From: Adiantum capillus-veneris
Lineage: Eukaryota > Streptophyta > Polypodiopsida > Polypodiales > Pteridaceae
Direction: 5' to 3'
Assembly: GCA_014529385.2 (NCBI GenBank)
Contig: CM043942.1
Span: 19,479,991-19,543,990, forward strand
Length of the DNA: 64,000 nt
The notes under the pieces were generated by a model. It ran no database searches and had not been told where the DNA came from. It saw nothing but the letters and a program-made list of their open reading frames with translations. The position numbers were made by a program, and so were the translations under genes. Below, piece after piece: positions 8,882-18,615 of this stretch; position 1 is the first letter of the stretch, and every line of letters begins with the position of its first letter.

Positions 8882-10346
8882 TGGCTATGAACAACAATGT
8901 TCGTTCATCTAATCTATATCTTCCTTCTCCTGCTGCCTGTGCAGCAGTTGGTGGTCCTGTATTTCCTATCATGCTCCATGGTTCTGGTGTCAAGGGTTCT
9001 TCCGGTGGATAATAGACAGGGTTTGCTGCATATCCATTGGGATCTTCATAATATGCATGCATAGGCACCAAAGCCGTATCCTCTGATTCAGTTACTGTTG
9101 GTGTGTATCTTATACCAACTGGTCGTAATTCTGGTAGGGGTGGTTGTTGTCCCAACACCGGTTGTGGTCTTTCTACACCTACAGGTCCTGGTAAGTTGAC
9201 TGCTTGATATCTAGGCATCAGTGGAACTTGAGGGGAAGCTACTGGAGCTTGGGGAGCGTAAGGTCTCTCTCTCACATATCCCTTGTTATAATAACATTCC
9301 TCGGTCCCATGGTTTGTCCATTTTTGTTCAATAGCACACCACTTGGGCTGTTTAGCCTGGGATTTGGCGTACAAGTTGATCTTTTTTAGCACTTCATCTA
9401 CGAGCTGCTCCTGATTTACCGCTACTTTTCCTTTCGGTGCTGTCTTAGAAGACTTGCTTCCACTTTGCTGTGAAGACGAATCATCATCAAGGTCCTTGAA
9501 CTCCCCTTCTTTGTAGACCGCACAATTGTCCACAAGGTAAAGAGCCTCCTTGGTCAACTCATTCAACGTCGTGCTCCTCTTCATATGTAAGTCTTTCTGG
9601 AGATCTGCATTCCTTAGTCCTTGGATGAATATCATCATAAGTCTGGATTGAGTTGGCAGTTCTTCAACGGGACAGAACTTAGCATATCTTTTTAGTCTTA
9701 GGGCTGCCTTTCGTACAGATTCCCCATCTTTTTGTTTGAATTTATGGATCTGTGAGACGGTGTTATGAGCTATTTCCCTTTGAGAGAATTCCCCGATAAA
9801 CTCATCAAACACTTCCTCCATCGACTCAAAGTCTCTACGCTCTACAAAGTCAAACCAAGTGGCAGCATCATCCTCTAGGATTATTCCAAACCCTGCAAAT
9901 TGGGTAGGAAAATCTAACACCTCTTCAGCTCTAATTACACGCACAAAGACTGCTATATGATCTCTTGGGTCTCTGCTTCCTTTGTATTTCTTGTTTACCC
10001 ATTTTTGCACTTGAGAAGGTATAATTCTTTGATGGTCTACAAACCTCATCACTGGATCACCCCGTCCTAATCGATATACCTCCTCAGGCCTTCTGTAATA
10101 GGCTGGTTTCTCTCCCAATGGTGCTCCTAAGCCATAATTTCTAACGGTTCTCGCTGGAGGTGGTTCTTCTCTTCGAACTTGTTCTATGGGTGGTCCTCCA
10201 GGCTCTATTGACCCTTGTGTCTTTGGCGTACTCTCTGCCTGATACCTTGAATAGAGTGGTGGTTCTTGCAAATCCCTGAGCCCTCGTGCGGCTTGATAAT
10301 CATCTTGATTTTGGTCTGTTCCATTGTTGCACTCTGTCGAAGCCAT
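8862..10346 (-). CDS. E1 gag (capsid) ORF
   Basis: 494 codons starting MASTECNNG. Residues about 115-265 match the plant retrotransposon gag (capsid-like) fold, with the typical AATWFDF, an F-x-Q-R-E-I-A segment, and FKQKDGESVRKAALRLKRY leading to CPVEELPTQ. A Ser/Thr/Lys-rich linker and a Pro-rich C-terminal third follow. It has no zinc knuckle of its own; these are in the overlapping downstream ORF. The frame is fully open, unlike most gag copies in this window. Confidence 0.8.
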   Translation of the reverse strand: MASTECNNGTDQNQDDYQAARGLRDLQEPPLYSRYQAESTPKTQGSIEPGGPPIEQVRREEPPPARTVRNYGLGAPLGEKPAYYRRPEEVYRLGRGDPVMRFVDHQRIIPSQVQKWVNKKYKGSRDPRDHIAVFVRVIRAEEVLDFPTQFAGFGIILEDDAATWFDFVERRDFESMEEVFDEFIGEFSQREIAHNTVSQIHKFKQKDGESVRKAALRLKRYAKFCPVEELPTQSRLMMIFIQGLRNADLQKDLHMKRSTTLNELTKEALYLVDNCAVYKEGEFKDLDDDSSSQQSGSKSSKTAPKGKVAVNQEQLVDEVLKKINLYAKSQAKQPKWCAIEQKWTNHGTEECYYNKGYVRERPYAPQAPVASPQVPLMPRYQAVNLPGPVGVERPQPVLGQQPPLPELRPVGIRYTPTVTESEDTALVPMHAYYEDPNGYAANPVYYPPEEPLTPEPWSMIGNTGPPTAAQAAGEGRYRLDERTLLFIANGGMGG

Positions 10347-10399
10347 GCCTGCAATGATGGCTGGTTTGCTGGTTGGTCTTGGTTGTTGAATGCTTGCGG

Positions 10400-11310
10400 T
10401 CAGGTGGAATGTGAGGTAGCATCATACTCATCTGAAAAAGGATTCGTTGACTTGCTCGAGGTGTAGGTGGCTCTTGGCACTTCCTCAGGGGCATATGCTG
10501 ATGCTCCTAGGCCTGTTGCCCTTTCTACCTCCTCTGGAACAATACGCTGGTATTCTCGCCCGTATCTATCAACAAAAACTATACCCTTCCCCGTAGCAGT
10601 TTCATAAGAGAATAAGTAAAGAACCTTGTCTTTGCTTAATTCGTTTACGTATGGTTCTTTGCTGCGAAAGTAAGAGACTATGCCCTCACTCTCATGTTTG
10701 TAGATTCCCACGTTCTCGTTATAAGTTGGAACCCTGGTTGTTTTCCTAGCATACATAAAAATAGCTCTGGGCTGATCAATGTTTGGTGGCGGTTCTTGAG
10801 CTTCTGAAACCTTTTCCCTTTCGCCACGTTATCTCCATATCTGTTGTAATCTTCAGGGTTACTAACTATTAAATAGGGGTTTCCCTTTTTGTCTCGGAAT
10901 CTATCTCCATCATCATACACTCGGATTATCTCCAATATTTGAGCTGGCCTCTCTTCAATACAAATGCACTTGCGGCCTCGATAGTCAGAATAGACTAGGG
11001 CTCCTCTCGAGTTTGTTCCCTCTAAGAAGATCACCGTGAGCTTAGAATCATTCAAAGGATTTTGGGAGGTGCTTCCTCCTCACATAGGTCCATCATAGGT
11101 GAAACCCCTTGGCTGTTGACTACCCATCATGAAGAAAGATTTGTCTAACGAAGTGTCAGTATCACTACCTTCCTCAATAATCGGTGCTAGCGGATCTAGC
11201 CTTGCCTGAGTCACACTCTCTTCAGGGGACACTAAGCTACCTTGGTCACCTGCCACCTTCTGGTCTCTAACAATGTATCTTCCTGATCTTAAAGTCATCA
11301 AACTTATCAA
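10400..11310 (-). pseudogene. E1 ORF upstream of gag, broken
   Basis: Minus-strand frames at 11310-11080, 11055-10678 and 10756-10400 read as one protein of about 300 residues interrupted by TGA at 11080-11082 and one frameshift near 10700-10750. It starts MTLRSGRYIVRDQ and contains LTVIFLEGTNSRGALVYSD and GKGIVFVDRYGREY. I do not recognise a family. It lies between the putative leader and gag on the sense strand, so it may be an extra 5' ORF or an N-terminal gag extension. Confidence 0.5.
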
Positions 11311-11719
11311 TGCAATTTATCACAAATCCAACCACTCACCTGGCAAAGGGTCAGTTTCTGCACAACTTCTTGCTTTGTTGCTGAATATACCTGTACACAA
11401 GCATTTTAATTTCGGCAATCGAATCAAAGCATTTATCTGCTAGAGGTTATCTTAGTAATGATTGGTATAACTGGAGAGTTAATCTCAACCACTACTGTAT
11501 TTTATACACTGCTGATGTTCTGATTAGGTCTGCTAATCTGAAACACTACTGCCCTCAAATGTTGGTCAATTTACGCGAAAAAGTATGAATTCAGTCTTTG
11601 CTTCATCAAATGGGCAAACAAGGTCCAATTTCACTTCTGAAAGAAGTTCTGGCACCCTTAAGCCAAATGGAATCTCACTGTCTATGCCAAGTCAAATTTT
11701 CTTTGCAGTATGCCCCAAT

Positions 11720-11743
11720 AGACATCCTACGCGTAGGATGTCT
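11720..11743. repeat. 24-bp perfect palindrome, family 1
   Basis: Same sequence as at 129, followed by CCTG as in the copies at 414 and 12564. Confidence 0.95.
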
Positions 11744-11995
11744 CCTGCTGTGTTTTGCCTGGATTTTTGCATTGTTGTTTCCCTTTGTTGTACTGAGCTT
11801 ACAGGTGCTTTTACTTTTTGAATTGGACACCTATTAGCTGGTCAATGAGTCAGAAATCTGTTCCGACAGCCTGTTGCTGATATTGATCAATCTAATCAAG
11901 TCCAAATTGGACCAAAATTGACTAGGAGGCTTGCCTTAGGCTATATAACACCTTACTATGCTCAAAGTCAAAGTCTGGCTTCAATTTTTTGCTTT

Positions 11996-12019
11996 AGACA
12001 TCCTACGCGTAGGATGTCT
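11996..12019. repeat. 24-bp perfect palindrome, family 1
   Basis: Exact copy, 276 bp from the previous one. TTGGACCAAA lies about 90 bp upstream, matching the spacing seen at 414. Confidence 0.95.
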
Positions 12020-12120
12020 TTTTCATCAGAATGGCTTCAAACTCAAAGCCCAAGCTCCCCTTGAGTTGCTGATCACTTTGGTATGCTCAAAATTTAGTTT
12101 GGAGTCCAAAATCACTCGTA

Positions 12121-12144
12121 AGACATCCTACGTGTAGGATGTCT
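12121..12144. repeat. Family-1 palindrome, one-base variant
   Basis: The centre reads CGTG in place of CGCG, a CpG>TpG transition; the arms are intact. Confidence 0.93.
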
Positions 12145-12563
12145 TTTTGGACTGTTTGACCCCAGACTTGTCCCACAGCTTCCCCTTGATGTCAGTAACC
12201 TAGTGGTATGCTTAGATTTTGGTTTGGATGTCAAAAATCCCAAATTTCAGTTGTTCTTGCCTTTTTCAGTCAAAAGTACTAAAGTCCGCTTTGAATCCAA
12301 TTTTCTCACCCCAATGAGGTGAAACCCCTTTCATTCACTCAATATATCATGCAAGACATGCTCATGCAACCATCTAATGGTTTTGGTCTCAAAATAATGT
12401 TTTGGCACTATTTGGGTAAGATGTCTAGCAATTTCAGTCTATCTGGCCTTATCCTGTCAAGATATGGCCAAATTTCCACTTTCCATTTGAAATTAGGGTA
12501 AACCCTACCTTCTGTACTCAATGGTCAACTCAAAATCCCAAAATTCCTCCCAGATTAGCCTGT

Positions 12564-12587
12564 AGACATCCTACACGTAGGATGTCT
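12564..12587. repeat. Family-1 palindrome, one-base variant
   Basis: The centre reads CACG in place of CGCG, a CpG>CpA transition; the arms are intact. Confidence 0.93.
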
Positions 12588-13181
12588 CCTGGCTTAAAAT
12601 TAAAAAAAATTCTGACAGGAATGCTCCTGATGCTCTGTAGTTCTATCAGAAACACTCACAATAACTTTTGGACTTCAATTAGGCCTTCAAACACACTTTT
12701 GCGTATTTTTGCGTCTTTTACAAACTTGTAATGACTTTACCAAGCAAGTGTACATGCATGAAATGCTCTAGATCCTGAATCATGATGTCCTACTTACTCT
12801 ACTCCTACCTATCATGTGAAATGGTGATAATGGTGTTTTTGGTTGCTTTTTGGCCTCTCCGGACTCTCAAGCTCTCCTCTCACCGATTCTACCACTCCAA
12901 CTCCTACTCTAGAACTCGAAAGCACGTGGAAGCAAGCATAAGGTGTCAACCTACACTCGACCGACTCCTAACTAATTCCTACAAAGGTCTCTACCAATTG
13001 TCTAAGTCACAGCCTTCAAGAGTGCATAAGAGGAAACTTCCTACAACGCTTTCTAGAGCCGAACACCCATCAAACAATCTCGAAACACCATAGAACTTGA
13101 AGGAGACCCTACTAATACCAATAGGTCACTCTCCCTAAGGACTATGAACCAAAATCCCGACCCAAAACACCTGGTGCATAA

Positions 13182-13196
13182 ACACGTAGGATGTCT
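13182..13196. repeat. Half copy of the family-1 palindrome
   Basis: ACACGTAGGATGTCT matches the centre and right arm of the 12564 variant; the left arm is replaced by unrelated sequence. Confidence 0.7.
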
Positions 13197-13628
13197 GGCC
13201 GAAATCTACAGGTCTTCGTTTCCAAAATCTGAAGTGCCTAATGTGTAGTTCTACTCAATGTGAACGCGTGGATATGCTGCAATGCAAAATCGGACAATGT
13301 ATGCTCACCCAAACATCCGATGAAGCTCGTAGAAGGAGCTCGCAAAACCGGACCGTACGCGCGCAATGTAGGTATCGGCGCGTATCTCTCGTCGGGGGCA
13401 ACACGCTGCACTTCTTCGCACTCAATTCCGACCACCAGAGCACACATAGCGTCAAGATGAAACTCACACTCTCTCTCTCTCGTACACGGTACGCTCACTC
13501 ACAGACTTCAAAACTTGTTTTAAAAATGACAAAAGGTTTTTCCATTAAGGTCAAAAAGTGGTATATATACCTTACAATTTCTCAAACCCTAAAGTTCCAA
13601 AATCAACCATCTACTCAATCTAACTATC

Positions 13629-13826
13629 AAAACTGGGCTACAATCTGGAAACTTCTGTAAGTCCCAATAATTACAAGGTGAAAAATCAGGTTTTCCTCAA
13701 TGAATGAATAATTACAAAAATTACAAAACTGGGCTACAATCTGGAAACTTCTGTAAGTCCCAATAATTACAAGGTGAAAGATCAGGTTTTCCTCAATGAA
13801 TGAATAATTACAAAAATAATAATCTT
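13629..13826. repeat. 106-bp tandem duplication
   Basis: Two adjacent copies of a unit starting AAAACTGGGCTACAATCTGG; I see about one substitution over some 90 comparable bases, so it is recent relative to the decayed elements around it. Confidence 0.9.
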
Positions 13827-13848
13827 CCGAATAGTTAGATGCCGTGGG

Positions 13849-14662
13849 GTGTGTCCATCTTCTAACAGAAACTCCAACAAAGCTAAAGAGAAGGGAGTTT
13901 ATAAAGGTAAAAATAAACTCTCTCCTGAAGAACTTGAGCGTTATCGCAAGGATAACCAGTGTTTCAAGTGCGGAAAACAAGGGCATGCGTACCGCGCTTG
14001 TTCCCAAAAGAACAACCGCCATGATCCTCCTAGAGCTACCTTGGTCGAAATCCAAGAGGAGGAAACTCACCACAAAGGATCTCCTCTATGCCATGCTTGG
14101 GGAAAGGTAAGAGAACATGATGCTTTTATTCTCTTTGACCCCACTTCTACTCATAATTTTATATCTATAGAGTTGGCCAATAAGCTAGGCATACAAACCT
14201 ACGAGATGGGAGATGTCCTACCCGTAGTTGGTGCTTTCAACCACTCCCTTAATTGGGAAATTGAGGCTCCATGTCCAAAGCTATATGGACACAGAGGACT
14301 TCTTTATCTCTCCTCTCAAGCATGAGGATGTAATCGTAGGGGCACCAAGGTTTGATGGCATGGTTGCCAATGTTAAATTCTCTAAAAGGAGAATCTACTT
14401 TAAGTTCAGGGAAAAAGATATGTATATAGATGCTAAGGAAATGGGTAACACTATACTCATTGTACATACACCAGCTTTCAACAAGTCAATAAAGAGATTT
14501 ATTTCCGTGTACATGATTTTTGTTAAAGATTCTCAAAATGAACCTAATGTTTTAGCAAAAGAAAATATACACAATCAAAAGGAATTAGATCTATCCAATT
14601 TTCTCAAGGGATTTCAAGATGTCTTTATTGACGACATCCCTTGTGAGCTACCTCCTAAATGA
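13849..14662 (+). pseudogene. E2 gypsy element: gag zinc knuckle and protease, frameshifted
   Basis: The first frame has a CCHC knuckle, CFKCGKQGHAYRAC, then KVREHDAFILFDPTSTHNFIS, a retropepsin active-site region in which the usual DSG reads DPT, so catalysis would be lost. After a shift near 14260 the frame continues with protease C-terminal and linker sequence (IVGAPRFDGM, SVYMIFVKDSQ) to TGA at 14660-14662. The gag core upstream is absent. The same family occurs at 62444-64000, where the DSG is intact. Confidence 0.75.
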
Positions 14663-15253
14663 GGCAATGATGATCATGCAATTGAACTTCTTCCAGGAAG
14701 TTCACCACCTAACAAACCTCCTTATAGAGTTTCTCAAGCTCAACAAGAGGAGATTATGCGGCAAGTGCATGAGTTAGTTGAGAAGGGCATGGTTAGGCCT
14801 AGCTCATCTCCATTTTGTTCTCCTGTGCTACTAGTTCAAAAGAAAGACGGCACATATCATATGTGTGTCGCCTATAGAGCACTAAATAGGATCACTATCA
14901 AAAATAGGTTTCCTGTTCCACGGGTAGAAGACCTATTTGATAAGCTACAAGGGTCCACCTATTTCAGTAGGATTGACCTAAAAAGTGGCTATCATCAAAT
15001 AAGGATAGTTGATCAAGACATTGTAAAGACCAAATTTCACACTACGTTTGGTCTTTACGAATACATTGTCATGCCTTTTGGCTTGACCAATGCACCAGCC
15101 ACATTCAACCGCTTGATGGAGAAGCTATTCATGCCTCACCGAACCTTTACTGGATTGTTCATTGATGATATCATCATCTACTCTAATTCATTAGACAAAC
15201 ACAAGCGACACCTCCAGGTAATATTTCAAGTTCTAAGAGAGAATAAACTTTAG
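14663..15253 (+). pseudogene. E2 reverse transcriptase, 5' two thirds
   Basis: Continues the preceding frame past the TGA. RT motifs in order: VLLVQKKDGTYHMCVAYRAL, FSRIDLKSGYHQ (catalytic Asp), MPFGLTNAPATFNRLM, and FIDDIIIYS (FIDD in place of YxDD). It stops at 15251-15253 where intact relatives continue into the thumb. The next matching residues, MDPSKLEVIKG, appear at 20743, so about 5.5 kb of foreign DNA interrupts it and roughly 30 codons are missing at the join. Confidence 0.8.
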
Positions 15254-16260
15254 GTTTTTACTATGAATGACTACAAGATACACCACTTTTCCAAACTATA
15301 ATCTCTTATAGATGGCTAAGGGACTAATATACAAGGTCCCCCACTTATGGAATCTTGTCTCCAGTGATCATAGAGATGAGAATGATCTACGAGTTATTGT
15401 ATCTTGTTTCCATTGAATAATAGAGAGGAGAAAGGTCCACCACCTATCCAAGAAAAGCTTCATTGAAACATAGAGAGAAGCAAAAATCCACCATCCATCT
15501 CAACTAGTTTTGAAAAAACTACTCTACAAGGTCCATTACCTTTCTAGTAATCCACTCTATCTTGTATCATGAAGAAGTCGGTTTCAAAGTCTAGCACTTG
15601 TCAAGCTAGCTCTAATGGAGAGTGGAGAGTAGAGAGAGCCACCACTTGTGCATGTTGAGTGCATGTTAAGCCCTATTGAAGCATAGATAGAAGAAAGGTC
15701 CACCACTTGTCCAAGCTATAAGGAAAAACACTTGATATAAGGTCCCACACCTATGCTATTTTATAGAATGGATAGTGTTTTTTCTATCATTTGCTCAACT
15801 TATGAAATGTTGTAGTATGGGGGTTTCAATTTCAATGTCCATCATTTATATAAGTTGGGCTCCATTGACACATGGATGGAAGAAAATTCTACCATTTATC
15901 CTATCAATAAATGGAAATCGAGAGGAGATCCACCACTTGGGTTTCACATGCGGTGGCATTGTATCAATAGGTTATGCCTAGCTTGGACAAGTGATGCTCA
16001 TTGATTCTCTTCATGATAAAAGTAATCCTAGCTTGGATAATTGGTGCACCTTGATTCTCTCCATGCTACAACCATGGACAAGCAGTGGTCCTTCAAACCA
16101 AATTTCCCATGCAACAAACAATCATAAGTTTGCAAAAAAGTGGTGGACCTTGAAATCCATAGCTAATTTACCCACATGGGCTCTAGCACGGATAATGGGT
16201 GATGTTTTTGTCATCATTTTTTAATGAATCCTAGCTTAGATTATTTGTGAATCTTGAGAT
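15254..16260. repeat. Degenerate repeat block without genes
   Basis: Imperfect, irregularly spaced copies of words such as AGGTCCACCACTTGTCC and CATAGAGAGAAG recur through the block. No coding frame is credible. It looks like the decayed start of DNA inserted into E2. Confidence 0.5.
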
Positions 16261-16835
16261 CAAATCCCCATTATCGTAGATTGATGGAGTAGTTGCGATT
16301 GGGTTTCTACTGGGGGTAGCTCGCCATTCATACCTAATGCTTGGTATGTGATTCTTGTAAGTATCGGTCCCCCATTCATGTAAGTCTTGTTCTTGTCATT
16401 GTTTTTTTAAATTTGCTTCTACCAAGCTCTCCAAAATATATGTGCCAAGGTCACACCTAATCAATCTTTGCTTTGATAGCCCAATAGCCATCACCACAAC
16501 AATATGGAGATTCGGGTGGCTTCTAGACTTTTAGGTGATGGGCAACGATCAGATGCAAGGGCAATTTTGTTTCTCAATACACAAGGTCTTTGTATGTGAG
16601 CTTATGGCATTGCTGCTTGACAAAGACCTTGTCATTATCTGGCAGCTTTGGTCTTTAGTAGTAGGTTGTATTTTCTAGGTGACAAATGTAAATCATGGTT
16701 GATCATATTATCCATCGAGATTCTGACCTTCACTTTTCCTCCATATTTGTTCATCAATGTGGCTTCCCCGTTGTATTGAATGGAAGATATCTATTCATGG
16801 GCTCTTTGGAAGTCTGTGCCCCATGGTTCCCCATG

Positions 16836-16980
16836 GTTGGAGCAGAAAGAATGTGTCCATTTGGAGACATCTCGAGCCTGCAATGACCTCTTGTTGCTAA
16901 CCTCTTGTTGCTAGTTGGAGCAGAAAGAATGTGTCCATTTCGAGACATCTTGAGCCTGCAATGACCTCTTGTTGCTGATA
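16836..16980. repeat. 78-bp tandem duplication
   Basis: Two copies of a unit beginning GTTGGAGCAGAAAGAATGTG and containing CCTGCAATGACCTCTTGTTG, with two or three differences. The first copy also repeats ACCTCTTGTTGCTA. Confidence 0.9.
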
Positions 16981-17373
16981 CAAACTCCATAGCTCTTGTG
17001 GAAAGATTGTTGTCTTTACTTTTGGTGCTGTCAGTTGCTTCAAACCTTTCGATGAAGATATTTGCAGGTATTTGTGCCATCTCCTCATGTGACGCATGTG
17101 CTTTCTAATCAGATGAAATTTCTATGACTTGATAAGGTGGTGCTCCCCACTACTTTGTTGGGCCTCTTTGAGGCATCCTATGAGCAGACATTTGAGAAAT
17201 TAAATCCAGAACTTGGTCAAAAGGTTCTTCATAGAAGTTGAAAAGCGCAAACTTCGACCATAAAATGAAAAGTGAGTATAACTTGATCAAAACAAGTCCA
17301 AATTTCACCAATGCATCTAGGGTAGCTACAAGCACTAGGTCAAACTGCTACAAGTCAATTTTGGCTCAGTGGG

Positions 17374-17393
17374 ACATGGATCGCAATCCATGT
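17374..17393. repeat. Palindrome, family 2 (one mismatch)
   Basis: ACATGGATCGCAATCCATGT: perfect except CGCA in place of CGCG at the centre. GTCCAAATTTCACC lies about 85 bp upstream. Confidence 0.9.
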
Positions 17394-17648
17394 TGGACAA
17401 CATTTTCAAATTTTGGTGGTACCACTTGATCAAGCAAGAGTTGGGAGATGCTATGGTTCACTTATTTTTGAATTTGGATCATTGGTTGGAATTTCATGCC
17501 AGATTTTGGAATTTTCTCCAGCTTAGAGAATTTGGCATGTTGTTAAGGATTTTGCAATCCAAATGACTTGAGATTATAGGGTTAGGTTGTCTTTGATAAT
17601 TGGGACCTGATTAATCATGTGATTTTTACTTGGCCAGCTCATAGGGCT

Positions 17649-17666
17649 CATGGATCAAGATCCATG
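17649..17666. repeat. Palindrome, family 2 (variant centre)
   Basis: CATGGATCAAGATCCATG: arms intact, centre CAAG in place of CGCG, followed by TTGGACA as in the 17374 copy. Confidence 0.85.
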
Positions 17667-18209
17667 TTGGACACCCATCTGGGATGAAACTTTGGGAGAG
17701 TGCTCCTATAGTCTAACCTAACACACTGATGAAGTTATTTTTTAATTTGGACAAGTTTCTCTCTAGTTTCCCCAATTTTCCAACTTATGATCTAATTTGG
17801 TCCAAATTTTCCATATGTGGTTTTGGGTGGCACTTTTGATCTCTGATTGTGATCAATTTGTTTGGCACTTGACTTTAATGATGATTTGGAATTGAAGAAG
17901 TGCCCCAATCCCAATTGCCTATTAAGTTGTATATGATTTGGAGTCTATTTGGACCCTTTAGTCCCTCTGGTAAGTTTGAACCCATTCTCAAGCACTTTCC
18001 CACATTACTTTGGTCAAAACAAGTTTTGAAGCCCTTTCTTGATAGACTTGTTCAAAAATCACAAATTCTGCACTTTGTACTCTGACTTTGCTCGCTTTGA
18101 CATTTAGGGTTTTTGAAATGAGAAATCAACCTCAATTTGACACATTTCATTACTTAAGATAACTCCAAACAAGTTTCACTTTATTTCTAGCCAATCTGCT
18201 TCAGGGGGT

Positions 18210-18227
18210 CATGGATCGCGATCCATG
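18210..18227. repeat. Perfect palindrome, family 2
   Basis: CATGGATCGCGATCCATG, 18 bp, perfect, followed by TTCTGACACC. Confidence 0.95.
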
Positions 18228-18483
18228 TTCTGACACCAAATTGCATGAAACTTACAGGATTGCTTCTAGGCATCTTCCCCAAGATATTGATGCACTTTTT
18301 ATTGGGTTTGGGTCAGATTCTCCCAACCATGGGTGAAAATGACAATTTGCAAACTGAAATCCCCATTTCGCTTCATTTTGGATGATTGCAATGTCGATTT
18401 TGTACCAAATTTTAAAGGTACATTCCCCAAGGTAGCATTAAACTTTTTGTGTTGAAAAATTTTGTGACTTGCCATGTTGGGGG

Positions 18484-18503
18484 ACATGGATCATGATCCA
18501 TGT
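18484..18503. repeat. Perfect palindrome, family 2 (CATG centre)
   Basis: ACATGGATCATGATCCATGT: symmetric, with the central CGCG replaced by CATG, i.e. two transitions that keep the symmetry. Confidence 0.92.
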
Positions 18504-18597
18504 TCTACAATATTTTTCTATCGTGATTGCATCAGTGTGAAGACAATTTTACCAACATATTTTTGCCCAATGTTTTCCTGGATTTGGGGGCAGGAGT

Positions 18598-18615
18598 CAT
18601 TGATTGCGATCCATG
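18598..18615. repeat. Palindrome, family 2 (left arm degenerate)
   Basis: CATTGATTGCGATCCATG: right arm intact, two changes in the left half. Confidence 0.8.

Larger units (their letters stand above)
1..13200 (-). mobile_element. Long Ty3/gypsy retrotransposon E1 (non-chromoviral), left end cut by window
   Basis: Read on the minus strand the order is: ORF before gag (11310-10400), gag (10346-8862), zinc-knuckle ORF (8881-8225), protease (8228-7143), spacer plus RT-integrase (7155-3598), second protease-like ORF (3597-3058), tryptophan-repeat ORF (3057-2281). PR-RT-integrase order places it in Ty3/gypsy. I see no chromodomain after integrase. Flanks at 1-2280 and 11311-13200 share a 24-bp palindrome and similar AT-rich text and are probably long, diverged LTR/UTR DNA, but I could not align two LTRs end to end, find a primer site or find target duplications, so the ends are approximate. 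Reading frames are nearly open, broken by a few stops and shifts. Confidence 0.7.
11311..13200. other. E1 5' LTR/leader-like region with palindromes
   Basis: No credible coding frame. AT-rich text contains four full family-1 palindromes (11720, 11996, 12121, 12564) and a half copy at 13182. The boundary with the next region is not resolved. Confidence 0.45.

Noticed and set aside
129-12587. CRISPR array from the repeated palindrome
   Set aside because: Spacing is irregular (about 125-11,000 bp), there are no uniform spacers, and the DNA is eukaryotic.
13238-13660. Overlapping frames of 60-139 codons on both strands near 13240-13660
   Set aside because: No domains, and the longest runs into the 106-bp tandem duplication; treated as chance openness in a more GC-rich patch.
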